Source of the DNA: DTU024 sp964518875
GTDB lineage: Bacteria > Bacillota > Clostridia > Christensenellales > Aristaeellaceae
NCBI GenBank assembly: GCA_964518875.1
Contig: CAZFHI010000009.1
Span: 1 to 64,000, forward strand
Direction: 5' to 3'
DNA: 64,000 bases
Positions 40,190-46,824 of this stretch are shown piece by piece (positions within the stretch are counted from its first letter, which is position 1; every line of letters begins with the position of its first letter). A program made the translations under genes and the position numbers. The notes beneath the pieces are model-generated. The model did not search any database and was not told the DNA's origin. It worked only from the letters and a program-made list of their open reading frames with translations.

Positions 40190-40417
40190 CTATATCTGAA
40201 AGCCTTCAGGGTATTTAGTTGTCAGCGGGCGATAATTGCTGCCTAAGCTTTTTTCGCTTTCTCCGCATTTTGGGCATATCATAGTCGGAATAACATTCTG
40301 GTGAAAGTTAGCATCGTCATAACCTTTTTTATTTTTTTCAATATGCCCGCAATTGGGACATTCGTAGTCTGCATAGAAGTCTCTTCGATGTTGACGGTTA
40401 ATATTTTTAATTCTCAT
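40190..40417 (-). CDS. small zinc-ribbon protein
   Basis: 75 residues with two CPxCG knuckles (YECPNCGHIE and MICPKCGESE), a classical zinc ribbon. The N-terminus is basic. It lies downstream of ssb in the early operon. Likely binds nucleic acid or a protein partner, but no specific role can be given. Confidence 0.65.
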   Translation of the reverse strand: MRIKNINRQHRRDFYADYECPNCGHIEKNKKGYDDANFHQNVIPTMICPKCGESEKSLGSNYRPLTTKYPEGFQI

Positions 40418-40500
40418 GGTTTCCTCTTTCTGCCGGGAGCTTCTCTCCCTAGCGATAATAGTAGTAGGCAGGGGCGGGGCTGCGCCCCTGCGTGAAATAA

Positions 40501-40905
40501 TTAAAACGGTAAGTCTGAATCATCTACCTGTATAAAGCCTGATTGCTCATCTTGAACAACGCTTTCGTTTGCTTGTTCGGATTTAGGAGTAAGGAACTCT
40601 ACCTCATCAGCGTTTACTTCAAGGCTGTATCTAGGTTGGCCGTCATTGCCGGTGTAGTTTTGCACCGTCAAGGTACCAACAACACCTGCTTTCCTGCCTT
40701 TAGCAAGGTAGCGGTGGCAGTTTTCGCCAAGCTGTCGCCATGCAGAAACTCTGAAAAAATAATCAGCCTCGGGCTGTCCGGCTTCTGCTCCGCCATAGCG
40801 GCGTCTGTTAAATGCTACAGTAAACGTACATACGCTAACACCGTTTGGCGTGGTACGCAGCTCTGGATCACGAGTTAAGTTGCCGATGATAAAAATGCGG
40901 TTGAT
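40501..40905 (-). CDS. ssb: single-stranded DNA-binding protein with no standard start codon
   Basis: About 134 residues of a typical SSB OB-fold: NRIFIIGNLTRDPELRTTPN, VCTFTVAFNRR, DYFFRVSAWRQLGENC, and the acidic C-terminal tip DDSDLPF that binds replication partners. The conserved first Met-Asn is replaced by ATC AAC (40905-40900), and an in-frame TGA lies two codons upstream. GGAG sits nine bases before the ATC, so initiation at ATC, or a point change from ATG, is likely. An ATG at 40912 is in another frame. Identity as SSB is certain; expression level is not. Confidence 0.88.
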   Translation of the reverse strand: MNRIFIIGNLTRDPELRTTPNGVSVCTFTVAFNRRRYGGAEAGQPEADYFFRVSAWRQLGENCHRYLAKGRKAGVVGTLTVQNYTGNDGQPRYSLEVNADEVEFLTPKSEQANESVVQDEQSGFIQVDDSDLPF

Positions 40906-40911
40906 AGGTCA

Positions 40912-41181
40912 TCACTCCTTTTCTTTTGTATTAAGCATTTCTCTATACTCAGTGCGAAGCCTTTCTCTCTCTTTCCATGCAGTTTCTATAGACGAACCGA
41001 GAATATAATCATCATCGCCCTTATAAATAAAACTTTTGAAATCTATTATTGCATCAACACGTCTGTTTATAATTATTGATAAGCGTGTTTCTGCTTCGAT
41101 TAACTCCTCAAAGCGCTCTCTAGGTATAGCAACAACATCATCTTGACGTAGTTGTAAAATTGGGGTTTTAGTATTTTCCAT
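40912..41181 (-). CDS. hypothetical early protein
   Basis: 89 residues from ATG 41181 (AAAGGAA upstream); the longer frame reaches back into the previous gene. It is mainly helical (REERFEELIEAETRLSII-like segment RERFEELIEAETRLSIIINR) with a C-terminal charged helix. Its stop overlaps the ssb ribosome binding region. The function is unknown. Confidence 0.55.
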   Translation of the reverse strand: MENTKTPILQLRQDDVVAIPRERFEELIEAETRLSIIINRRVDAIIDFKSFIYKGDDDYILGSSIETAWKERERLRTEYREMLNTKEKE

Positions 41182-41182
41182 G

Positions 41183-41548
41183 TTATTTGTTCCTTTCATA
41201 ATTACATATTTCAATAACTTTTTTGCATTCGTCTACATCAAACATTCCTATATGGGTATGTTTTTTAGGTAACTTCATCTGTTCTGATAACCAATCATAT
41301 GCTTCATTTCTTCGCATGCGACCACCTTTCCATAGTAGGTCAAAAGCTGCGTGCGCTTTCTTTTTCCATTCCCTAAGTTCTGCATTAGCAAGCCTACCTA
41401 AAGGTTTATTAGTACCTTTATGTACGCCTACCCAAGCACGACATGGGGCGCAGTAGTAGATAAGCCCGTAGCTTCGCCCGTATACAAGGGAACTGTCTAC
41501 CAAGTGGGCTAATTGTCCGCAGTAATCGCAAAATTTAACGGTGCTCAT
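41183..41548 (-). CDS. DUF3268-like zinc-finger protein
   Basis: 121 residues from ATG 41548 (an ATG at 41554 is also possible). CDYCGQLAHL and YYCAPCRAWVG form a four-cysteine zinc site, followed by the helix-rich GRLANAELREWKKKAHAAFD and a C-terminal WLSEQMKLPKKHTHIGMFD typical of DUF3268. This family is common in phage early regions. The function is unknown. Confidence 0.75.
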   Translation of the reverse strand: MSTVKFCDYCGQLAHLVDSSLVYGRSYGLIYYCAPCRAWVGVHKGTNKPLGRLANAELREWKKKAHAAFDLLWKGGRMRRNEAYDWLSEQMKLPKKHTHIGMFDVDECKKVIEICNYERNK

Positions 41549-41550
41549 TT

Positions 41551-41769
41551 TCATTTCCAAACATCTCTATAAGGAAAAAAGGTAAATTGTACATTTTGCT
41601 CTATAGGACTGTCCGGCTCGCCATCAAAGGCGTTTCTATACTTGGTGTATAAAGCGGGTTCTCTGTCAGCACGTGGATCTGTATCAACATACAAGCGTTC
41701 ATTATGTTTATATACCGGTCTCATCCAACTATCTCTGCCGACAAGTTCAAGTATGATGTAATTTGTCAT
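41551..41769 (-). CDS. hypothetical small early protein
   Basis: 72 residues from ATG 41769, which overlaps the stop of the upstream gene by four bases. It contains VGRDSWMRPVYKHNERLYVD and FTFFPYRDVWK, typical of a small beta-rich protein. No family recognised. Confidence 0.55.
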   Translation of the reverse strand: MTNYIILELVGRDSWMRPVYKHNERLYVDTDPRADREPALYTKYRNAFDGEPDSPIEQNVQFTFFPYRDVWK

Positions 41770-42284
41770 ATGTTTTTCCACCTCTCTTTAAATTGCCTTA
41801 TCTGCTCCGGCGTGTCGGTGTCAATCCCAAGATCTCTTGCTTCTTGTATAACTCCGTCAATCAGTACCGACATTTCTTTTGTATCGTACTTAGAGCTGCC
41901 GACTAACACATATGCATGTGTGAATTCTTTGCCATTGGCGATACCTGTACCTATAACCTTGTAGTACTCAAATTCCCGTATCACGCTTTCAAATTGACTG
42001 CTTATAATAGACACCTGCCCGCCTTGACCGTAGCGCTTAAGCATAAGTAGATACACTTCTTCTTTATTCATGGGAGGGCTTATAGCTTCGGCAATTTTAT
42101 TTATAAGCACCCACATATAGGCATTGGCGTCAAGACTTCTTAGATTTCTTTTTTTCTTGATGATTATGTCTACATCGCTATCCTTTAGCTTTTTATACTC
42201 ATCTCGAAAATCTCCTAAAACGGTAACGGTAATGTTCTGCGTTCCGTTTAAGTTGACCGTTAAGTCTTTAAGCCTGCCTTTCAT
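41766..42284 (-). CDS. NinB/Orf-like recombination protein
   Basis: 172 residues. KKKRNLRSLDANAYMWVLIN resembles the RSLxxNAxxWxLL box of NinB/Orf, a lambda recombination accessory that binds SSB and single-stranded DNA. The rest is mixed alpha/beta with a C-terminal helix. A neighbourhood of a PD-(D/E)XK nuclease, a Sak4-like ATPase and SSB supports a recombination role. The similarity is limited to that box and to general length. Confidence 0.6.
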   Translation of the reverse strand: MKGRLKDLTVNLNGTQNITVTVLGDFRDEYKKLKDSDVDIIIKKKRNLRSLDANAYMWVLINKIAEAISPPMNKEEVYLLMLKRYGQGGQVSIISSQFESVIREFEYYKVIGTGIANGKEFTHAYVLVGSSKYDTKEMSVLIDGVIQEARDLGIDTDTPEQIRQFKERWKNI

Positions 42285-42901
42285 CAGAGAGCCTCCCAGT
42301 TGTCTAAGTAAGTCTGCGTTAAGCCTTGCCCGTCCAGCCAGTCGAAAAATTGCTGTATAGTCTGTATAATGTCAGGCGTTTCATCACGCCTGTAATGCTC
42401 GGGCCATACCTGCGTACCGTTGCTTGCAAGGTAAGTAAAGCCATACGCTTCCGGCGCCAGCGCCATATACATTGGGTGCTGTGTGCTGTCAAAGTATTTA
42501 CCCGAATCGTAATTTCTGGTAAATTTAATATCGTAGATTACACCTGCTTTCAAAGCGTCAAAGCGCCCATATAGAAAAACATTTCTTTCGCCTAATCGAA
42601 TAGTGCGGCTGGCTTTGTGCTGTAGTTGTGCACCTTTTATAATGTCAGCTACTTCAAGTGCTGCATTAAACCATTTATGCGTGGTGTCTGCAGTGCCTTT
42701 TAGAACGCTTGTCACCAAGTTCTCAAAGTCTATACCGTTTTGCATGGATTCATTTGTCGAAATAGGTTCCCGGCGAAGCGTTGCCATGAAATCTGCCATA
42801 GAATCTTTTTCGCTTGTTAGGTCTTCAAAGGGATTTTCTTTTATAGCATAGTTCCAGGAGTTCAGCAGGGAGTGCGTCACCATGTAGCGCTTATTGCTCA
42901 T
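42284..42901 (-). CDS. PD-(D/E)XK family nuclease
   Basis: About 205 residues from ATG 42901, which overlaps the upstream stop (TGATG). The VIYDIKFTRNYDSGKY region gives the D...xIK catalytic core of PD-(D/E)XK nucleases, with an N-terminal helix containing LLNSWNYAI and later the WxxFxxxAL-type QTIQQFFDWLDGQG. The exonuclease would pair with the Sak4-like annealase encoded upstream. Resembles Cas4/RecB-type phage exonucleases. Confidence 0.75.
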   Translation of the reverse strand: MSNKRYMVTHSLLNSWNYAIKENPFEDLTSEKDSMADFMATLRREPISTNESMQNGIDFENLVTSVLKGTADTTHKWFNAALEVADIIKGAQLQHKASRTIRLGERNVFLYGRFDALKAGVIYDIKFTRNYDSGKYFDSTQHPMYMALAPEAYGFTYLASNGTQVWPEHYRRDETPDIIQTIQQFFDWLDGQGLTQTYLDNWEAL

Positions 42902-43200
42902 CAATCCCACCCCCAGCAACCGCAGTAATAGCTGTCATACTCTTCATCTGGACAATATTCAAAAAACGGTAATTCCCACTCAGAAGGTATTATACCTTTG
43001 CAGGTATAGCCACGCTTTGGCGATGAGTATAAGCACTTTGCCTTGCGCCCTTCTAGTCCGTCAGTTCCTTTGCATTCCCTTTCAACGATTTCAGCGTCCG
43101 AAGTAACGCCAGCACATATTGCGCATATAGGCTTTGAATTTCCGTCTTTATCATAAGTATGACCACTTGCCACATGCCCGCATTTCATTAAGTACGCCAT
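42901..43200 (-). CDS. cysteine-rich hypothetical protein
   Basis: 99 residues from ATG 43200 (AAAGGAGG upstream). It carries several cysteine pairs (MKCGHVASGH, CAICAGV, EYCPDEE, YYCGCWGWD), which suggests two zinc sites. The genes on both sides are recombination genes. No family recognised. Confidence 0.6.
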   Translation of the reverse strand: MAYLMKCGHVASGHTYDKDGNSKPICAICAGVTSDAEIVERECKGTDGLEGRKAKCLYSSPKRGYTCKGIIPSEWELPFFEYCPDEEYDSYYCGCWGWD

Positions 43201-43201
43201 T

Positions 43202-44104
43202 TTAAGCCTCCTTTTCAGGGTCTGCATATAGCTTCGTCTTTTTATCGTAAATAAGATTTAGCTCCACAATCTTTGCCTTCCACAAGTCGCCTATCTCGTC
43301 TTTGCTGGTTAAGGCGTGGTCAATATTAGCTATAGCCTTTGCCATATTGTTAGCACTATGTGCATCTACCACTTGGTTTATGCATTCTTCGCCCTGCATT
43401 ATCGCCTGCTTGTATTTTTCTTCTTGTTCTTTTAAAGCCTCCATTTCAGCTTCGCTTTTTTCGTTGTACTTATCAAAAAGCTTTTCTAAAAAGTCATTGG
43501 CACAGCCTGCTTCAAGTGCAGGTATTTTAAGTATGCCGTTTATGCCACGTGTACCTTTGGCATAATATCTTTCGCAGTTTGAAAGACCGAGTGTGCGGTT
43601 ATTACCGTACATCTCCATAAATCCGCCTAAATCCATAGGTATCCAGACATTGTTTTTAGTCTGCCCTTCAACCATCAGGCGAAGGCGTGTATTTTCACCG
43701 TCTTTTTCTTCAGTAGCGTGGAATATTACAACCACATGCTTTTTTAATTCATAGAAGCAGTAGTCCATAAGGCGTACAAACTCCCTGCCCACCACGCCAT
43801 AACCTGCAAGGCTTAAGCTGCCGTCCCGCTTGCCGTTCTTGGGGTCATTCTTAATTGCCCAAGGCTTCATAAGGTCAATAAGCTTTCCGCCTGTGTCAAA
43901 TACTAAGGTTTCAAATTCTTCAAGGTTTTCGGGTTTAAGGTCGTCTAATATCTCTTGATAGCTTGCCGGCTGTATATATGGCCTTCTGTACTGCGGGTCT
44001 ATTCTGTCAATGCCAAAGTCTATGTCGATATGCAATGCTTTTGGTGCGGATAATCCAAGCGTGCTTTTGCCAATACCGGGGTATCCTGCTATTAACATTC
44101 GCAT
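43202..44104 (-). CDS. Sak4-like AAA ATPase, N-terminus out of frame
   Basis: About 300 residues: Walker A AGYPGIGKST, Walker B-like TLVFDTGGKL, and VVVIFHATEEKDGENTRLRL as in phage RecA-like (Sak4/AAA_24) annealing ATPases. A better start exists at ATG 44147 with AAAGGAG, reading IRNPEDIKNTEKK, but it is one base out of frame: the A run at 44104-44108 has five A where four would join it to MRMLIAGYPGIGKS. Either a frameshift mutation, a homopolymer read error, or true initiation at 44104 without a clear ribosome site. Confidence 0.8.
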   Translation of the reverse strand: MRMLIAGYPGIGKSTLGLSAPKALHIDIDFGIDRIDPQYRRPYIQPASYQEILDDLKPENLEEFETLVFDTGGKLIDLMKPWAIKNDPKNGKRDGSLSLAGYGVVGREFVRLMDYCFYELKKHVVVIFHATEEKDGENTRLRLMVEGQTKNNVWIPMDLGGFMEMYGNNRTLGLSNCERYYAKGTRGINGILKIPALEAGCANDFLEKLFDKYNEKSEAEMEALKEQEEKYKQAIMQGEECINQVVDAHSANNMAKAIANIDHALTSKDEIGDLWKAKIVELNLIYDKKTKLYADPEKEA

Positions 44105-44151
44105 TTTTCTTTTCGGTGTTCTTGATGTCTTCTGGATTTCTAATCATTTGT

Positions 44152-44604
44152 CTACTCCTTTAAATATTTTTTTATTAGGCTATATAGCCAGTCTTGCATA
44201 GTAGAGAAACCTTCAATTTCCATTAGCTTTTTAACGCTTTCATAGTCCTGTGTGCTTACTCTTACCGATAGTCTGCAAGGAAATGTGCGATTGTCCTTCT
44301 TTTTCTGTTTCTTTTTATCTTCGGGGGCATATGCTTGTACTAGTAATTCCATAGCATCCTTGCATATCTCCACTCCGTAATACTGACTGTGTTCACATTT
44401 ACTTTGTAGGTATTTATCGTAACCAGGGTAAATCACGTTCACTTTCTTTACGATTTCAGAAACAGGTATTTGCTTTGTTATCCTTAGAGCTCTTAAAGAA
44501 TTGACAGTTTTCGCATTTTCGGTTAGACTATTAGTGAGTTCGTTCGTCTGGACTTCTATAGGTTGCTCCTTTTCTTGTGGGGCAGCCTTATTTCTTACCG
44601 TCAT
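44152..44604 (-). CDS. hypothetical early protein
   Basis: 150 residues. It has a helical middle (ALRITKQIPVSEIVKKVNVI), then basic KKKQKKKDNRTFPCRLSVRV and a C-terminal VKKLMEIEGFSTMQDWLYSL. The segment at about 110-130 resembles ribbon-helix-helix DNA-binding proteins. AAAGGAGG precedes the start. It is probably an early DNA-binding protein; the assignment is weak. Confidence 0.6.
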   Translation of the reverse strand: MTVRNKAAPQEKEQPIEVQTNELTNSLTENAKTVNSLRALRITKQIPVSEIVKKVNVIYPGYDKYLQSKCEHSQYYGVEICKDAMELLVQAYAPEDKKKQKKKDNRTFPCRLSVRVSTQDYESVKKLMEIEGFSTMQDWLYSLIKKYLKE

Positions 44605-44785
44605 AATTCACCTCCTTTCTGCTGTTCCGCTCCAAAAGCCAAGCTTCAAACTGCTCTTGCACTCCTGGTTGGCTAAAGTAATCAAGCACTGCATTGCAGG
44701 TAACTGCTGCTATTTGCTCCGCCTTGGATTTCGGAATTAGTGCAGTATCTACAGCTTCTCTTTGATCTGATGTAGCAGTTTTCAT
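44588..44785 (-). CDS. hypothetical small early protein
   Basis: 65 residues, helical, including KSKAEQIAAVTCNAVLDYFS and EQFEAWLLERNSRKE. It overlaps the next gene by 17 bases. The function is unknown. Confidence 0.55.
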   Translation of the reverse strand: MKTATSDQREAVDTALIPKSKAEQIAAVTCNAVLDYFSQPGVQEQFEAWLLERNSRKEVNYDGKK

Positions 44786-44797
44786 GATTCCTCCGTT

Positions 44798-45003
44798 CTA
44801 ATCATTAATGCCAAGCAAATAATCTATAGATACGTTAAAGATATTTGCGATAGCAACGAGATTATTTGCAGGTATTTTTTTGTTTTACCAGTGAAGTATC
44901 TTTGTAGTGTCGATTTTGATATGCCTGTTAATTGCTCTAATTTCGGATAGGAATATCCAGACTTTTGATATAATTCATGCAATCGTTTAACTGTATTTTC
45001 CAT
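44798..45003 (-). pseudogene. XRE-family HTH regulator with -1 frameshift in an A run
   Basis: From ATG 45003 the frame encodes NTVKRLHELYQKSGYSYPKL and EQLTGISKSTLQRYFTGKTKK, a good Cro/C1 HTH. It then meets seven A (44875-44881, minus strand); eight would keep the frame into IPANNLVAIANIFNVSIDYLLGIND and a stop at 44798-44800, the usual C-terminal half of such regulators. As written the C-terminus is replaced by a different tail. A genuine frameshift or a homopolymer read error would both explain it. Confidence 0.65.
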
Positions 45004-45042
45004 GAATGTGGCTCCCTTCTGAGACAAGATTATGCCTTTTGT

Positions 45043-45270
45043 TCAATTTAATTGAATAAGCTGAGTAAAAAAATAATCTGCAATGTCTTCTTTCGACAAT
45101 TCGAGCGCATCGGACCAAATCTCAATATCTTTTTGTTTAAAAGATACACGGTTGTTAAGCTTTAAAGAGACAGTGCGCTCTGAGGTATCTACAGCCTTTG
45201 CAAATTCACGCTGCCCTCCGAATTTCTCAACAATGCGTCCTGTTAGTTTGCTGTAATCGTATTGTATCAT
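45043..45270 (-). CDS. Cro-like DUF739 regulator
   Basis: 75 residues from ATG 45270 (AAAGGAG upstream). The sequence FGGQREFAKAVDTSERTVSL and LNNRVSFKQKDIEIWSDALE matches the DUF739 family of Cro-like proteins, the first gene of the early operon transcribed from the divergent promoter facing the repressor. It would repress the lysogenic promoter and favour the lytic cycle. Confidence 0.8.
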   Translation of the reverse strand: MIQYDYSKLTGRIVEKFGGQREFAKAVDTSERTVSLKLNNRVSFKQKDIEIWSDALELSKEDIADYFFTQLIQLN

Positions 45271-45296
45271 AAGCCGCTCCTTTCTTTCGTTGAGTT

Positions 45297-45313
45297 GTTC
45301 AATATCTTTGAAC
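45297..45313. promoter_or_regulatory. probable operator O1
   Basis: GTTCAA - TATCT - TTGAAC: a 6-bp inverted repeat with a 5-base spacer, overlapping the start of the early transcript. Another copy lies at 45389-45404 and a half site TTGAAC at 45367-45372. Confidence 0.65.
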
Positions 45314-45319
45314 ATCAAT

Positions 45320-45348
45320 ACTATACCACAAGGATTTTATTTTTGCAA
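45320..45348 (-). promoter_or_regulatory. early (lytic) promoter
   Basis: On the minus strand, TTGCAA (45348-45343) and TATAGT (45325-45320) are separated by 17 bases. Start of transcription would fall near 45313, inside operator O1, so the repressor can block it. It drives the Cro-like gene and the early operon. Confidence 0.7.
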
Positions 45349-45388
45349 CACTTTTTTTCAAAATTTTTGAACTTTTTACATTAAAGGC

Positions 45389-45417
45389 TTGAACATAAGT
45401 TCAAAACAAGTTATAAT
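45389..45417 (+). promoter_or_regulatory. repressor promoter overlapping operator O2
   Basis: TTGAAC (45389-45394) and TATAAT (45412-45417) are 17 bases apart. The -35 box is half of the inverted repeat TTGAAC - ATAA - GTTCAA (45389-45404), so the repressor or Cro controls this promoter by binding its -35 region. Confidence 0.75.
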
Positions 45418-45454
45418 ACTTCGTAGAAATAATCTACTTTGGGGGTTGAATATT

Positions 45455-45823
45455 ATGAAAGAAAGCACCACTGCCGAAAGATTACAAACATTAATGACCG
45501 AAAGGAATATGCGTCAAGTAGACATTTTAGAAGCAGCTAAACCTTTTTGTGAAAAATATAATGTTAAACTCGGTCGAAACGACTTGAGCCAGTATGTGAA
45601 AGGCACAGTAGAACCGGGGCAACAGAAATTGACAGTACTTGGTTTGGCACTAAATGTTTCCGAAGCGTGGCTTATGGGTTATAACGTGCCTAAGGAAAGA
45701 AAACCGCTCACCTCCACAGCAGATGAGCGTGCACAGGAGTTTTTAAGCATATACTCACAACTCACAGAGGAGCAACAAACTATGATTATTCAGGCAATGC
45801 GAGGCATCGCAGAATCAAAATGA
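45455..45823 (+). CDS. CI-like XRE repressor
   Basis: 122 residues from ATG 45455 (GGGGG upstream; the longer frame lies in the promoter). The N-terminal HTH (RLQTLMTERNMRQVDILEAA, NVKLGRNDLSQYVKG) is typical of short clostridial phage repressors, and the C-terminal helix pair (TEEQQTMIIQAMRGIAESK) should dimerise. There is no LexA/CI-type protease domain, so induction must use another signal than RecA-driven self-cleavage. It is divergent from the Cro-like gene and controls the operators between them. Confidence 0.85.
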   Translation: MKESTTAERLQTLMTERNMRQVDILEAAKPFCEKYNVKLGRNDLSQYVKGTVEPGQQKLTVLGLALNVSEAWLMGYNVPKERKPLTSTADERAQEFLSIYSQLTEEQQTMIIQAMRGIAESK

Positions 45824-45917
45824 TTTCCTCCTGCTCTTCTGGACTAAGCATAAAAAACAACTCAAAGGCTTCTGTGGCAAGGGTCTTTTGGGGTAACTTA
45901 ACATGTTCGTTCTTCAT
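45786..45917 (-). CDS. tiny convergent protein resembling the repressor tail
   Basis: 43 residues from ATG 45917 (AAAGGAG upstream), overlapping the repressor 3' end by 38 bases on the opposite strand. Its helix LSPEEQEEIILILRCLA resembles the repressor end LTEEQQTMIIQAMRGIA (7 of 17 identical, several more similar). It might bind the repressor tail and modulate it, or may be a member of a small-protein family sharing this dimerisation helix. Too short for most gene finders. Confidence 0.6.
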   Translation of the reverse strand: MKNEHVKLPQKTLATEAFELFFMLSPEEQEEIILILRCLALPE

Positions 45918-45974
45918 GATAACTTCTCCTTTATTATTCTTTTTTTCTGTGGAATAATATATTACACATTTAAC

Positions 45975-45999
45975 TCTAACGGTCTTTGTTCCCGTTAGA
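45975..45999. promoter_or_regulatory. perfect inverted repeat in the leader of the secreted-protein gene
   Basis: TCTAACGG - nine bases - CCGTTAGA, 27 bases before the ATG at 46027. It has no T run and lies close to an AT-rich stretch that could hold a -10 box. It may be an operator or an mRNA hairpin near the ribosome site. Confidence 0.5.
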
Positions 46000-46026
46000 A
46001 AATAACAAAAATCATGGAGGTATACT

Positions 46027-46449
46027 ATGAAAAAAATCACTTGTCTGCTCTTGGTCTCACTGCTTCTAATCTCTTCAAACGCCCTTGCTGTAAGCAACCT
46101 ATCAAACATGACTATAGATGAACTAATTCAACTTAAAACGCAAATAGAAGCTGAGCTTGCTTCGAGAAAAGAAGTCAAATCTTTTTTTGTTCCGCAAGGA
46201 ATCTATGTTGCTGATGAGGATTTTCCAGCAGGCGCTTATAGAATAACGCTGGATGGGAATCCAATGTTGCCAATGGCTACCTTGCTTGTAAAAGATCCAA
46301 GCAGCAGCGATACTATTAGCGATATGTATTCGATATCTCCTTCTGTTGGTACGGGCGAAATAGGGAAGGTCGAACTAAAAGAAGGTATGATTATAGAGGT
46401 AAACGGATCAAACTTGTTGTTTACAGTCTATACCGGACTGGGGTTTTAA
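46027..46449 (+). CDS. secreted lysogenic-conversion candidate protein
   Basis: 140 residues with a classic Sec signal peptide (MKKITCLLLVSLLLISSNALA, cleavage after ALA; no lipobox). A short coiled coil (MTIDELIQLKTQIEAELASR) is followed by a beta-rich domain (IYVADEDFPAGAYRITLDGN). The plus-strand position between repressor and recombinase is where morons expressed in lysogens lie. GGAGG precedes the start. It may change the cell surface or the cell's surroundings; I recognise no known toxin. Confidence 0.7.
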   Translation: MKKITCLLLVSLLLISSNALAVSNLSNMTIDELIQLKTQIEAELASRKEVKSFFVPQGIYVADEDFPAGAYRITLDGNPMLPMATLLVKDPSSSDTISDMYSISPSVGTGEIGKVELKEGMIIEVNGSNLLFTVYTGLGF

Positions 46450-46464
46450 ATAGTATAGGATATT

Positions 46465-46824
46465 ATGAAAAAGAAATATTTATTAGTAATTTTAATTATT
46501 ATAGTGGCTGGAGTAGCGGCTTACTTCATAAATCAAAAAAATATCGCTAACCGTGAGGCACGATTAGTTGAGATCAATGAGCTTTTGGAAAAGAAAAGCG
46601 AAGAGTTGTCAGCTATAGAATTATATTTAGATACCAGAAAAAAGGGAATTACGGACGAAAAAGAATTATCCTACCTTCAGGAAAAAATAATACTAATAGG
46701 CGAAGGATTGATTACAGCTGCAAAAGAAAATTTAACGGCTTTTGATAGAGAAACTAAGGCGTTAAGAACTATAATCCAAATGGAAATAGACGAATTAGAC
46801 GAAGAAATGCAAAAAATCAGATAA
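46465..46824 (+). CDS. membrane protein carrying a tape-measure segment, superinfection-exclusion candidate
   Basis: 119 residues: an N-terminal membrane helix (YLLVILIIIVAGVAAYF) and a coiled-coil outer domain. Residues 80-110 match tape measure residues 661-691 without gaps (19 of 31 identical: EGLITA, AFDR, AL, TIIQME, D). The DNA also matches, so the segment is probably a copy of the tape measure gene. Superinfection-exclusion proteins such as Ltp of phage TP-J34 act outside the membrane on the incoming tape measure; a tethered copy of the segment could interfere with it. The stop overlaps the recombinase start. The exclusion role is an inference. Confidence 0.75.
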   Translation: MKKKYLLVILIIIVAGVAAYFINQKNIANREARLVEINELLEKKSEELSAIELYLDTRKKGITDEKELSYLQEKIILIGEGLITAAKENLTAFDRETKALRTIIQMEIDELDEEMQKIR

